36,100 nucleotides of DNA. Origin: Gammaproteobacteria bacterium (GTDB lineage: Bacteria > Pseudomonadota > Gammaproteobacteria > Chromatiales > Chromatiaceae). Of the stretch, positions 11,200-20,436 are shown piece by piece. The notes beneath the pieces were generated by a model. It saw only the letters and a list, made by a program, of their open reading frames with translations. It searched no databases and had not been told where the DNA came from. The translations under genes and the position numbers were made by a program. The stretch's first letter is position 1; each line of letters starts with the position of its first letter. The stretch spans positions 1-36,100 of the forward strand of contig JAJRUY010000028.1 of the NCBI GenBank assembly GCA_024277555.1. Reading direction: 5' to 3'.

Positions 11200-13108
11200 T
11201 GAAGTTGGTGGCATCGTCTGGAAGCTCCGCAGGAAGCACACTCACGGCATTGGCAGGAGGAGTGATTCCCAGTATCCGGGGTTGTGCCTGCAGGGAAATC
11301 CAGGTCATGCGGCGCAGCAACTGGCGTTTGTCATCCAGGTAGAGTAACCCGGTATTGCCTTTGAAGGGAGGCAGGCCGGGTGTTTCCAGCTTTCCAAGAT
11401 GAGGCAATACCTGGTAGGCGTCGATTCCCATGGGCAGCAGACGCAGATATTTTCTTTCGCTTCGGGCCAGATACTCCTGCAGGTTTTTACGGGAAAGCGG
11501 ATTGTCGGTGTCGCCATCCAGCATCCAGGGCATTTCTGGCAGGATGATGCCGGCCAGGTCGAAGTTTTCGTCATTTCTCAGCTGGCCATCCCAGGCTCTG
11601 GATGTGCTCAACACCGGCAAATCCTCGGCAAAATGAAATTGCAGCATGGGGCGTATCTGGCGCATTTGCTGCTTGTTGCCAATGGCGAAGATGAAATCCA
11701 TACCCCTGGGGGGCAGCGTATACTCGATCTTCTCTTCCCGAGCCTTTTTCTGTTCCTCCAGCTGCGCCTTGCGTTGGGCGGACATCACCAGCTGGGCAAC
11801 AGGGGTGGAAAAATCCTTGCTGGCCGGAGCATAAGCCTGGGAACGTATGCTGGTGCCGCCCAGCTGTCGCCAGGTTTCCATGAAAGCTGTCGCCATGCGC
11901 TTGCCCAGAGAGGAAGACGGGTACAGCACGGCAGGCTCGCGGTGCCCCTGGTAGGCGGCCCAGATTGCTACCTGGCGCGCCTCATCTTCGGGGGAAAGGG
12001 AATACTGGTAGAGATTCTGCGGCGGGACGCTGTCCGTGCTTACCTGATTAAGCGCCAGCACTGGCAGTGGCAGGCTTCCTGCCCGGGCAAGCTGCACCAC
12101 GGCCTGTTTGGAAAGGGGGCCGATTACAATATCTGCTCCCTCGTCTGCAACCTGGTTCAACAGCGGCCAGATCTGCTCGTTGTTGCTGGAATCATAGAAC
12201 TTCATCTGCGGCCGGTTTTCATCAGGATCGTTGTACCAGGCGCTCATCAGGCCATCGCGGATGGCGCGTGCCGGTGCGGCATATGGCCCTTGCAGCGGCA
12301 GCAGCACCGCGATTTGCCTGACTTCGACGGGAACCTGCTGTTGTTGGCGGCTGTAGTAGCTGGTGAGCAATTCAGGCACAGCGGGGTGATCGGGATACAG
12401 ATCCCGCCATTCCCTGTATGGCGCAATGATTTCCCCGGGGGCATTGGGAAAATCCCGCAGCAGGCCGGCGAGCTCCAGCCAGCCCCGGGTGATGGTGTCG
12501 GGGGCGGGGAACAACTGCTTCAGCGACTGGGGGCTGTGGCGGGCAAGAACCGAGAGTATCTCTGTTTGTATCTGCAGCTGCTCCTCGTCAGCGGCAAGCA
12601 GCTCGTCCAGGGCAATGAGTTCGGTAACATATCTGGCTCCATCCTGGAGTTCCCGGAATGCGGCGGCACGGAGGGTATGAAAGTGGATTTTTTCTTCATT
12701 GCCTGCATAGGGAGGGATCGCCGGCAGCAGCCTCAGGGCTGGTTCCGGCTGGTGGCGTCCAAGGGCAAGCCTGGCCTGGATCAGTGCCTGTCGAAACCGC
12801 TGCTCCTGGGGCAGGGCTGAGCTGTCCAGCTGTTGCAGAATGTCCTCGGCCTTGTCAAGCTGTCCGTCATGGATCAGACTGTCGGCTGCGCGCAGCAGAT
12901 ACTGGTTGCGGGTGGCGTTCGATGCGCGTTTTGCCAGATCCAGATAGAGATCAGCCGCCGCTTCATAGCGCTGTTGCTCGAACATGCGCGCCGCATGACC
13001 CGCCTGGGGATCAGCAGGTGCAGCCGGTTTGGTCGGGGTGGTGCCACAGCCCGCCAGCAGCAGAAGCATGAATGAAATGAAAATCGGTACGGCGTATCTA
13101 TTGCGCAT
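11171..13108 (-). CDS. lpoA: Penicillin-binding protein activator LpoA (lipoprotein)
   Basis: 645 aa; lipobox MLLLLAGC, TPR-like N-terminal region, periplasmic-binding-like C-terminal domain (IAVLLPLQGPYAAPARAIRDGLMSAWYND); divergent from rsmI as in other gammaproteobacteria. Confidence 0.92.
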
Positions 13109-13147
13109 CGTCCATTTGCCCAGATAAAGGAAGCAGCAGAGTATCGT

Positions 13148-14005
13148 ATGAGCGAGCCTGAAGTGTCAAATTCTCGAGGTGCTTTATATATCGTATCCAC
13201 CCCCATCGGGAATCTCGATGATATCAGTTTGCGGGCCATCCAGGTATTGCAGCAGGTGGATCGAATCGCCGCCGAAGATACCCGCCACAGCCGCCGCCTG
13301 CTGCAGCACCATGGTATTGATACCCCGATGCTGGCCTTGCATGAGCATAATGAGCGAAAGGTGGTACACGGTATTTTGCAGATGCTCGGGGAAGGCAAAT
13401 CCCTGGCTCTGATCTCGGATGCAGGAACCCCCCTGATCAGCGATCCCGGCTTTCCCTTGGTCAGAGCCTGCCGGGAACAAGGCATCCGGGTTTCGCCAGT
13501 GCCCGGCCCCAGCGCCCTGATTGCCGCACTGAGTATCTCCGGCCTCCCGGTAGATGCCTTTTGCTTTCATGGTTTCCTGCCCCGCACATCCGCAGCACGC
13601 AAGGGGAAGCTTGCCGAGGTGCAGGCGACAAAGAGCACGCAGGTTTTTTACGAGTCATCCCACCGGATTCTGTATGCCCTGCAGGATATGCTGGAAGTGC
13701 TGGGAGGAGAAAGAGATGTGTGTGTCGCCAGGGAGTTGACCAAGCAGTATGAAGAAGTGATTCAGGGGAAATTGCAGGAAGTTGTAACCAGTATGGCTGT
13801 GGATGCCATGCGCCAGCGGGGAGAATTTGTGATCGTAGTGGCCGCGAGCAATGTGGAAGAGGAAGATGGGCTGTCAATGGAGTCCCGGCGGATATTGGAG
13901 TTGCTTCTGGGGGAGTTGCCACTAAAGCAGGCTGCGTCCCTGGCGGCAAAGATTACCGGAGAGAAGAAGAACCGGCTATACCAGCTTGCGCTTGGGAAAG
14001 ATTGA
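13148..14005 (+). CDS. rsmI: 16S rRNA (cytidine(1402)-2'-O)-methyltransferase
   Basis: 285 aa; GALYIVSTPIGNLDDISLRAIQVLQQVDRIAAEDTRHSRRLLQH, ISDAGTPLISDPGFPLVRAC. Confidence 0.97.
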   Translation: MSEPEVSNSRGALYIVSTPIGNLDDISLRAIQVLQQVDRIAAEDTRHSRRLLQHHGIDTPMLALHEHNERKVVHGILQMLGEGKSLALISDAGTPLISDPGFPLVRACREQGIRVSPVPGPSALIAALSISGLPVDAFCFHGFLPRTSAARKGKLAEVQATKSTQVFYESSHRILYALQDMLEVLGGERDVCVARELTKQYEEVIQGKLQEVVTSMAVDAMRQRGEFVIVVAASNVEEEDGLSMESRRILELLLGELPLKQAASLAAKITGEKKNRLYQLALGKD

Positions 14006-14035
14006 CGCCAGATGCGTGTCCCGCTGCATCTGGCG
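14006..14035. terminator. Perfect 10-bp hairpin immediately after rsmI stop; possible terminator or processing element
   Basis: CGCCAGATGC-GTGTCCCGCT-GCATCTGGCG; no T-tract on either side, so terminator function is uncertain. Confidence 0.5.
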
Positions 14036-14047
14036 CTGGCTGGCTAT

Positions 14048-14686
14048 TCAGCTGGATATCATGCCTGTGTTGGCAATGAAAACATGATCTTTTGCAACGC
14101 TGAATGGAGGAAAGATCCGGATCGCCCCCTGGGTTCTGAATTCAACTTCGACCGGGTTGAGGCCAGTTACCTGGACATTGCCTGCAATGATGGAGGCGGG
14201 CAGGGTTTCATCACAAACATCGTCCATGTCATAGGATGGTACATTTAACACAATAGCTTTATTGTTTTCATCGATGTAGCAGTTGTAGTCAATATCTGCC
14301 ACATTGTAGGCGCCTTCTGTTGAAATGCACTGTCCTTCCGCCTTGATTAGGAGTGTACCGTCACTGTCCAGGCCGATTTGACTGAAACTACAACCAGCTT
14401 TTGGCGCTCCATTATAGTTGCCATCAACGAACTTCAGTGAGTCGGCCTCAGTGCCTTCGTTAAGATAGTTGAAACAACTTGCGTTGGCATCCAATACCAC
14501 CTGGACACCAGCATCATCCTGAATCAGTTCCGAAACATCACAGGTGATAAAATTATCGTTGTCATCCTGAATGAGTACATTGAATCCAGCGATAGCGCCT
14601 GTACCACCAAAAATTGCGGCTCCCGCCACCAATGCAGGTGCCATGCGCTTAAAGCGTGGGCGATTTTTTTGGGCATTTTTAATCAT
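14048..14686 (-). CDS. Hypothetical secreted protein with six cysteines
   Basis: Start at MIKNAQKNRPRFKRMAPALVAGAAIFGGTGAIAGFNV (basic N-region plus hydrophobic stretch). The following region has six Cys (ITC, ASC, AGC, GQC, YNC, DVC) and is acidic. No family recognised. ORF track starts at 14767. Confidence 0.65.
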   Translation of the reverse strand: MIKNAQKNRPRFKRMAPALVAGAAIFGGTGAIAGFNVLIQDDNDNFITCDVSELIQDDAGVQVVLDANASCFNYLNEGTEADSLKFVDGNYNGAPKAGCSFSQIGLDSDGTLLIKAEGQCISTEGAYNVADIDYNCYIDENNKAIVLNVPSYDMDDVCDETLPASIIAGNVQVTGLNPVEVEFRTQGAIRIFPPFSVAKDHVFIANTGMISS

Positions 14687-14762
14687 GATTAAGCAAGAAC
14701 CTCGTCCTGTTGTGTTGCTTTGGATCTCCTTGGGCAGAGACGTTTCACTTCGTGCTGCGTGA

Positions 14763-14791
14763 ATCATAGCTCATTTATGGTAGTGAAAAAA
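14763..14791 (-). promoter_or_regulatory. Candidate sigma70 promoter for the six-Cys protein
   Basis: -10 TATGAT on the minus strand (14768-14763) with only a weak T-rich -35 around 14785-14791. Confidence 0.35.
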
Positions 14792-14820
14792 CGATAATGG
14801 TTGTTTGTGCCCTGAATTCC

Positions 14821-14836
14821 TGTGATCTGGATCACA
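14821..14836. promoter_or_regulatory. CRP-type binding site
   Basis: TGTGATCTGGATCACA = TGTGA-N6-TCACA, perfect palindrome (extends to CTGTGATC-TG-GATCACAG). Confidence 0.65.
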
Positions 14837-14866
14837 GATAAGCATAACTTCATTTTTCGATGGCGC

Positions 14867-14895
14867 TTGCAATTCCAGCGACATATCCTTATGTT
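14867..14895 (+). promoter_or_regulatory. rnpB sigma70-type promoter
   Basis: TTGCAA (14867-14872) - 17 nt - TATGTT (14890-14895), 7 nt before the inferred rnpB 5' end at 14903. Confidence 0.7.
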
Positions 14896-14902
14896 TGCTT
14901 CA

Positions 14903-15260
14903 GGAAGACGGTCGGATAGTCGCTGTCGCATTGGCGATGGAGGAAAGTCCGGGCTCCGCAGGGCAAGTCGCCAGGTAACGCCTGGGAGGCGCAAGCCTAC
15001 GGAAAGTGCCACAGAAAATATACCGCCTACTTTAAAGGTAGGTAAGGGTGAAATGGTGCGGTAAGAGCGCACCGCGCTGCCGGTAACGGCAGTGGCAGGG
15101 TAAACCCCGGCTGGAGCAAGACCAAATAGGGAAGCATATGCTGCGGCCCGCAGTTGCTTCCGGGTAGGTCGCTTGAGGCGTCCGGTGACGGGCGACCCAG
15201 ATGAATGACTATCACGGCAGCTCAGGTTGCTGACAGAACCCGGCTTACAGACCGTCTTCC
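14903..15260 (+). ncRNA. rnpB: RNase P RNA, bacterial type A
   Basis: Conserved GAGGAAAGTCCGGGCTCC, CAGGTAACGCCTGG, AGGGTAAACCCCGGCTGGAGCAAGACCAAATAGGG and ACAGAACCCGGCTTACAGACC. Ends pair as P1: GGAAGACGGTC (14903-14913) with GACCGTCTTCC (15250-15260). Confidence 0.97.
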
Positions 15261-15415
15261 TTCTCTACTTCTCATTTTTCACAATTCTTCTTGCAGAACA
15301 ATCCTCACAAATCACTTTAAGTGCATCGCGCACATCCTTGTTTGCGCAATTTTTTTCCGGTTTTGTGTGCCTTTCGTAAGCTATTGAGAATAAAGACTTT
15401 TTCCTGCTTTCTTTC

Positions 15416-15444
15416 TTGACCCTGTGGGGAGTAAGGCCTATTAT
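15416..15444 (+). promoter_or_regulatory. mraZ (dcw cluster) sigma70 promoter
   Basis: TTGACC (15416-15421) - 17 nt - TATTAT (15439-15444). Confidence 0.8.
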
Positions 15445-15479
15445 TCAATGCAATGTGGGGAAATGTGGGGAAAAAGGGG
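15425..15479 (+). promoter_or_regulatory. Candidate MraZ operator (TGGGG repeats)
   Basis: TGGGG at 15456-15460 and 15466-15470 (exact 10-nt period), a related aGGGG at 15475-15479, and a TGGGG at 15425-15429 inside the promoter spacer. MraZ is known to bind TGGGN direct repeats upstream of its own gene. Confidence 0.65.
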
Positions 15480-15484
15480 TAATT

Positions 15485-15943
15485 GTGTTTCTTGGTGTCA
15501 ACGCGTTGAATCTGGATGTAAAAGGGCGTCTGGCGATTCCGGTCAAGTACCGGAAAGAGCTGGGTGCGTCTGACGGTTCTGGCGTGGTGGTGACCATCAA
15601 TCCTTACGAGCGTTGCCTGTGGCTGTATCCCGAAAGTGAATGGCAGGAAGTGGCGCAGAAAGTCATGCGCCTGCCTGCACTGAAGAAACACAACAAAAAT
15701 CTGCAACGCCTGCTTCTGGGGCATGCATCGGAACTGGAGCTTGATGGCCAGGGGCGGATTTTATTGAGCAACAGCCTGCGTGAATATGCGGGCATGGACA
15801 AGCAGGTTGCCCTGGTTGGACAGGGTCGCAAGTTTGAGATCTGGAATGAGCAACAGTGGTTTACAAACAGGGAAGAGTGGCTGGGTGATATCGACCAGCC
15901 GGAATCCGAAATGTCGGAAGAACTGGCGAATCTGGCGCTGTAG
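15485..15943 (+). CDS. mraZ: Transcriptional regulator MraZ
   Basis: GTG start at 15485 giving MFLGVNALNLDVKGRLAIPVKYRKEL (SpoVT/AbrB-like repeats). The ORF-track start at 15416 coincides with the promoter -35. Confidence 0.93.
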   Translation: MFLGVNALNLDVKGRLAIPVKYRKELGASDGSGVVVTINPYERCLWLYPESEWQEVAQKVMRLPALKKHNKNLQRLLLGHASELELDGQGRILLSNSLREYAGMDKQVALVGQGRKFEIWNEQQWFTNREEWLGDIDQPESEMSEELANLAL

Positions 15944-16882
15944 GTGGCTGCTGCGGCACTACACAAGCCGGTTTTGCTAAAGGAAGCGATTGAAGCAATG
16001 AATATCCAGCAAAACAGTTGTTGCGTGGATGGCACATTCGGCCGTGGCGGTCATAGTGCTGCGATTCTTGAGCGCCTGGGAAAAGACGGCTGCCTGATCG
16101 CCCTGGACAAGGATGAGCAGGCGATTGTTCATGGTAAAGAGCAATTCGCCGGGGAACCGCGCCTGCATTTGCATCACTGCAGTTTCTCCCGGCTTCAGGA
16201 TGTAATAGAGCAGCATGGGTTGGTTCGCAAGGTAAATGCCGTGCTGCTGGATCTTGGTGTCTCGTCGCCGCAGCTGGATGATGCCGGGCGGGGATTCAGC
16301 TTCCAGCTCGATGGCCCCCTGGATATGCGCATGGATCGGAGCAGCGGCATAAACGCCGCCCAATGGCTGGCTACAGCAGAAGAATCCGAAATAGCCAGAG
16401 TGCTGTGGGAATACGGCGAAGAACGTTTTTCACGGCGCATCGCCCGGGCCATTGTTGAACAGCGCGGCACCGAACCTCTGCATACCACTAAGCAGCTGGC
16501 GCAGCTGATTTTCCGGGCCAGCCCGGTGAAAGAGCGGCACAAGCACCCGGCAACACGCAGTTTTCAGGCGATTCGCATTCATATCAACAGGGAGCTGGAT
16601 GATCTCAGGGAAGGTCTCAGGCAGGCAGTGGAAGTGCTGGCTCCCGGCGGCAGGCTGGTGGTGATCAGCTTCCATTCCCTGGAAGACCGGATTGTGAAGC
16701 GCTTTATGCGGGATATGTCGCGGGGAGACCAGCTGCCCAAAGGCGTGCCGGTAATGGAGAAACAGCGCAAGCCGGGAATATTGAAACTGGTGGGAAAGCT
16801 GGTGCGGGCTGGCCAGCAGGAGCTGCAACAAAACCCCAGAGCCCGTAGCGCCATCATGCGCATTGCTAAAAAACAGGCATGA
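15944..16882 (+). CDS. rsmH: 16S rRNA (cytosine(1402)-N4)-methyltransferase
   Basis: 312 aa; HKPVLLKEAIEAMNI, DGTFGRGGHSAAIL, LLDLGVSSPQLDDAGRGFSF, VISFHSLEDRIVKRFM. GTG start abutting the mraZ stop. Confidence 0.97.
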   Translation: MAAAALHKPVLLKEAIEAMNIQQNSCCVDGTFGRGGHSAAILERLGKDGCLIALDKDEQAIVHGKEQFAGEPRLHLHHCSFSRLQDVIEQHGLVRKVNAVLLDLGVSSPQLDDAGRGFSFQLDGPLDMRMDRSSGINAAQWLATAEESEIARVLWEYGEERFSRRIARAIVEQRGTEPLHTTKQLAQLIFRASPVKERHKHPATRSFQAIRIHINRELDDLREGLRQAVEVLAPGGRLVVISFHSLEDRIVKRFMRDMSRGDQLPKGVPVMEKQRKPGILKLVGKLVRAGQQELQQNPRARSAIMRIAKKQA

Positions 16883-17163
16883 AACGTCCCCATTTATGGA
16901 TGCTCATGCTGCTGGCAACTGCGGTGCTGGTTTCTGCTGTGGCGGTGGTGCATGCGAAGTATCGCTCACGGGTGCTGTTTGGCGAACTCCAGCGCCTGGA
17001 GGCGCAGGCAGACGAAGCGGATATCGAGTGGGAGCGCCTGCTGATCGAGCATGGCGCCTGGGGAACACCGGCACATATCGAAGCAAGTGCAAGGAAGAAA
17101 TTGAAAATGCGTATGCCCAGGGCAGACGAAGTGATTATTATCAAAGGGCGTCATGGCAGCTAA
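16879..17163 (+). CDS. ftsL: Cell division protein FtsL
   Basis: 94 aa; short bitopic protein between rsmH and ftsI; overlaps rsmH stop. Confidence 0.92.
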   Translation: MKRPHLWMLMLLATAVLVSAVAVVHAKYRSRVLFGELQRLEAQADEADIEWERLLIEHGAWGTPAHIEASARKKLKMRMPRADEVIIIKGRHGS

Positions 17164-18916
17164 ACGGGAAAAGCGGGCAAAGATGCACAAACGGGCAGAA
17201 GCGCTGCCCAAGGCCTATGTGGGCCGACGCCGGGTTGTGCTTACGGTGTTCATGATTGCCGTAAGCAGCCTGATCTGGCGGGCTGTGGATCAGCAGATAT
17301 TCGAGAGGGATTTCCTGCAGTCCGAAGGTGGCCACCGCTATCTGGACAGAGTTGAAGTGCCCGCGCATCGTGGCGCCATCACTGACCGCAATGGCGTGGT
17401 GCTGGCGATGAGTACGCCGGTGGATTCCATTGCGGCAAATCCGCGCCTGTTACGCCCGGATGCAGAAACACTGCGGCCTCTGGCGCAGGCGCTGGATGTC
17501 GGGCTGGATGATTTGCGCCGCCGCCTGGCGCGTTATAGCCACAAGCATTTCGTGTATCTGAAGCGGCGTCTGCCCCCCGAGTCTGCCCAGGAAGTGATGG
17601 AGGTAGCGAAAAAACATCGTATTGTCGGATTGCAGACCACCCGGGAATATCGGCGCTACTACCCGGATGGCGAGATTTTCGCCCATGTGATCGGCTTTAC
17701 CGATCTCGATGATATCGGCCAGGAAGGCCTGGAGTTTGCATTCAATGAACAACTGGCGGGCAAGCCGGGCCTGAAGCGCGTATTGCGTGATGGGCGCCGC
17801 CAGGCGGTGGCGGATGTCGAAAGCCTGCGCATGTCCCAGCCGGGAAAGAACCTGGCTCTCAGTCTGGATCAGCGCCTGCAATACATCGCCTATCGTGAGC
17901 TCAAGGCGGCCATCGCCAAGCACGATGCTGTTTCCGGTTCCATCGTGATGCTGGATGTGAAAACTGGTGAAGTGCTGGTGATGGTCAATCAGCCGGGCTA
18001 CAACCCCAATGGCAACCGCAGCACCCGTGGCGGGCGGTTGCGCAATCGGGCAGTCACAGACGTGTTTGAGCCGGGTTCCACCATGAAGCCCCTGACGGTA
18101 GCAGTAGGGTTGGATCTGGGAGTGATCCAGGCGGATACCCGCATTGATACCGGTCCGGGGTATTTCAAGCTGGGGAAGTTCAAGGTCAGTGATCATGAAA
18201 ATCTGGGTGTCGTGGACATAGAAACCATCATCAAGAAATCCAGCAACGTAGGCGCGGGCAAGATTGCCTTGTCTCTTCCCAAGGAAAAGTTCCGGGAATA
18301 CCTTGCTGCGCTGGGATTTGGCAGCAGCACCGGATCCGGATATCCCGGAGAGGCGAGCGGGCAGCTGCGACCTGCAGCCAACTGGGCGCGGATTGACCAG
18401 GCAACGCTTGCCTACGGATACGGCATTTCGGCATCTGTGCTGCAACTTGCCCAGGCCTATGCAGTGCTTGCAGCAGATGGAATATACCGGCCTGTCAGCC
18501 TGTTGCGCAGGGATAGGGCGCCGCAGGGAACAAGAGTTTTCAGCAAAAAAACCGCCCTGGAGGTACGCCGCATGATGGAGTCGGTTGTTGCTGCTGGGGG
18601 CACCGCCACTCGTGCTGTGGTCGCAGGTTATCGTGTTGCCGGCAAGACTGGCACGGTAAAGAAGGCTGGCGTAGGTGGTTACTCCCAGCGCAAATACCTT
18701 TCCCTGTTTGCGGGCATGGCGCCGGCCAGCAATCCACGGCTGGTGGTTGCGGTGATGATCAATGAACCCAGAGGCAAGCAGTACTACGGCGGGCTGGTGG
18801 CTGCGCCAGTGTTTGCGGCGGTCATGGACGATGCGCTGCGTTTGCTGAATGTGGCACCGGATGCCCTGGATCAAAACCAGGCCGTGCGCCTTGCCCATAC
18901 AGGGGTGCGTCCTTGA
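17153..18916 (+). CDS. ftsI: Peptidoglycan D,D-transpeptidase FtsI (PBP3)
   Basis: 587 aa; PAHRGAITDRNG, active-site STMKP, SSN, KTGTVKK. Confidence 0.96.
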   Translation: MAAKREKRAKMHKRAEALPKAYVGRRRVVLTVFMIAVSSLIWRAVDQQIFERDFLQSEGGHRYLDRVEVPAHRGAITDRNGVVLAMSTPVDSIAANPRLLRPDAETLRPLAQALDVGLDDLRRRLARYSHKHFVYLKRRLPPESAQEVMEVAKKHRIVGLQTTREYRRYYPDGEIFAHVIGFTDLDDIGQEGLEFAFNEQLAGKPGLKRVLRDGRRQAVADVESLRMSQPGKNLALSLDQRLQYIAYRELKAAIAKHDAVSGSIVMLDVKTGEVLVMVNQPGYNPNGNRSTRGGRLRNRAVTDVFEPGSTMKPLTVAVGLDLGVIQADTRIDTGPGYFKLGKFKVSDHENLGVVDIETIIKKSSNVGAGKIALSLPKEKFREYLAALGFGSSTGSGYPGEASGQLRPAANWARIDQATLAYGYGISASVLQLAQAYAVLAADGIYRPVSLLRRDRAPQGTRVFSKKTALEVRRMMESVVAAGGTATRAVVAGYRVAGKTGTVKKAGVGGYSQRKYLSLFAGMAPASNPRLVVAVMINEPRGKQYYGGLVAAPVFAAVMDDALRLLNVAPDALDQNQAVRLAHTGVRP

Positions 18917-20436
18917 TGGCCGGCGCACAACAACAGTACAGCGGCTGGCTGGCCGGTGATTTGCTTGCAGATCTTGGCTTGCCAGCGGGAACCTGGGAGC
19001 AGCTGCCGGTTTCCGGCCTGACGCTGGACAGCCGCAAGACAGAACCAGGCTTCGTATTTCTGGCCCTGTCCGGAAGTCAGGGGCACGGGCTGGAATATCT
19101 GCAACAGGCTCTGGACAACGGCGTATCGCTGGTTGTTGCAGAGACCTCCGGGAACTGGCCTGAACACAGGATAAGCCGACAGGAGCGATCAGTACCCATA
19201 CTGGTGCTGGATGACCTGCGCCGCATCGCCAGTGAAATTGCCGCCCGTTTTTACGGGCATCCGGCCCGGGACATGCGCATCGCAGGGATCACAGGCACCA
19301 ACGGCAAAACCAGCGTCAGCCTGTTTCTGGCCCAGGCGCTGCCGGAAGCATGGCATTGTGCCGTTACCGGCACCACGGGAAACGGCTTTCCCGGCAGCTT
19401 GCAGCCGGCAAGCCATACCACCCCCGATGCGGTAGAGGCGCAGCATATTCTATCTGATCTGAGGTCATCCGGAGCGAAAGCCGTTGCCATGGAGGTGTCC
19501 TCCCATGCGTTGCATCAATACCGCCTGGAGGCTGTGCCCTTCCATACTGCAGTGTTCACCAATTTGAGCCGGGATCACCTGGACTATCATGGCTCCATGC
19601 GCGCCTATGCCGCCGCCAAGCAGCGCTTGTTCGAGACTCCCGGCCTGGAGATGGCCGTGCTCAACACGGATGATGCTGCGGGAGCAGAGCTGTTGTCCGG
19701 TCTGAAAGGGAAAGTATCAACCATTGCCTGTCATCGGGGTGTGCATGCCCTGGGCGCCGACGAGTTTATCCATATCGAGAGCATTGAGCATCGCCCCCGG
19801 GGATTGCGCCTGCAGTTTTCATCTTCCTGGGGGAAAGGTGAAATAGACAGCCGTCTTCTTGGCGACTTCAATGCAAGCAACCTGGCGCTGGTGCTGGCCG
19901 TATTGCTTGGTTGGGGTGTGCCCATGGAGCAGGCGATTGCCGGGCTGGAAAAGCTGGAGACAGTACCCGGGCGCATGCAGAAGTTTGGTGGTGGTGATCA
20001 GCCGCTGGTGATAGTGGATTACGCACATACGCCGGATGCCCTGGCAAAAGTGCTTGCCGGCCTGCGCAGCCACGGAGCCAGGCGCCTGTACTGTGTATTT
20101 GGCTGCGGTGGTGATCGTGACCGGGGCAAGCGGGCGCAAATGGGAACCCTGGCGGAGGCTCTGGCGGATGTGGTGATCCTTACGGATGACAACCCCAGAA
20201 GTGAATCGTCGGCGGCCATACTTGCAGACATCCTGGAAGGCATGGAAGAACCGCGCAAGGCGTTGGTAATGCCGGATCGGGCTGAAGCCATAGCCGCCGC
20301 AATTCACCAGGCGCAAGCTGGCGAGATTGTTCTGGTGGCAGGAAAAGGGCATGAAAGTTTTCAGCAGCTTGGTGATCAGCGCCTGCCCTTCAGTGATATC
20401 GAGCAGGTACGGCGCTGCCTGGGAGGTGCCTCATGA
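18916..20436 (+). CDS. murE: UDP-N-acetylmuramoyl-L-alanyl-D-glutamate-2,6-diaminopimelate ligase
   Basis: GITGTNGKTSVSLFLAQAL, MEVSSHALHQYRL, VDYAHTPDALAKVL, DDNPRSE (meso-DAP specificity motif). Confidence 0.97.
   Translation: MAGAQQQYSGWLAGDLLADLGLPAGTWEQLPVSGLTLDSRKTEPGFVFLALSGSQGHGLEYLQQALDNGVSLVVAETSGNWPEHRISRQERSVPILVLDDLRRIASEIAARFYGHPARDMRIAGITGTNGKTSVSLFLAQALPEAWHCAVTGTTGNGFPGSLQPASHTTPDAVEAQHILSDLRSSGAKAVAMEVSSHALHQYRLEAVPFHTAVFTNLSRDHLDYHGSMRAYAAAKQRLFETPGLEMAVLNTDDAAGAELLSGLKGKVSTIACHRGVHALGADEFIHIESIEHRPRGLRLQFSSSWGKGEIDSRLLGDFNASNLALVLAVLLGWGVPMEQAIAGLEKLETVPGRMQKFGGGDQPLVIVDYAHTPDALAKVLAGLRSHGARRLYCVFGCGGDRDRGKRAQMGTLAEALADVVILTDDNPRSESSAAILADILEGMEEPRKALVMPDRAEAIAAAIHQAQAGEIVLVAGKGHESFQQLGDQRLPFSDIEQVRRCLGGAS

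Noticed and set aside
11399-12820. 473-aa plus-strand ORF antisense to lpoA
   Set aside because: Shadow ORF; lpoA has lipobox, domain features and conserved synteny.
15416-15484. N-terminal extension of MraZ in the ORF track (MTLWGVRPIIQCNVGKCGEKGVI)
   Set aside because: Overlaps the TTGACC/TATTAT promoter and repeat operator; MraZ homologues begin at MF-GxNxLNLDxKGR.
17450-18928. 492-aa minus-strand ORF antisense to ftsI
   Set aside because: Shadow ORF opposite a well-conserved PBP3 gene; no recognisable domain.
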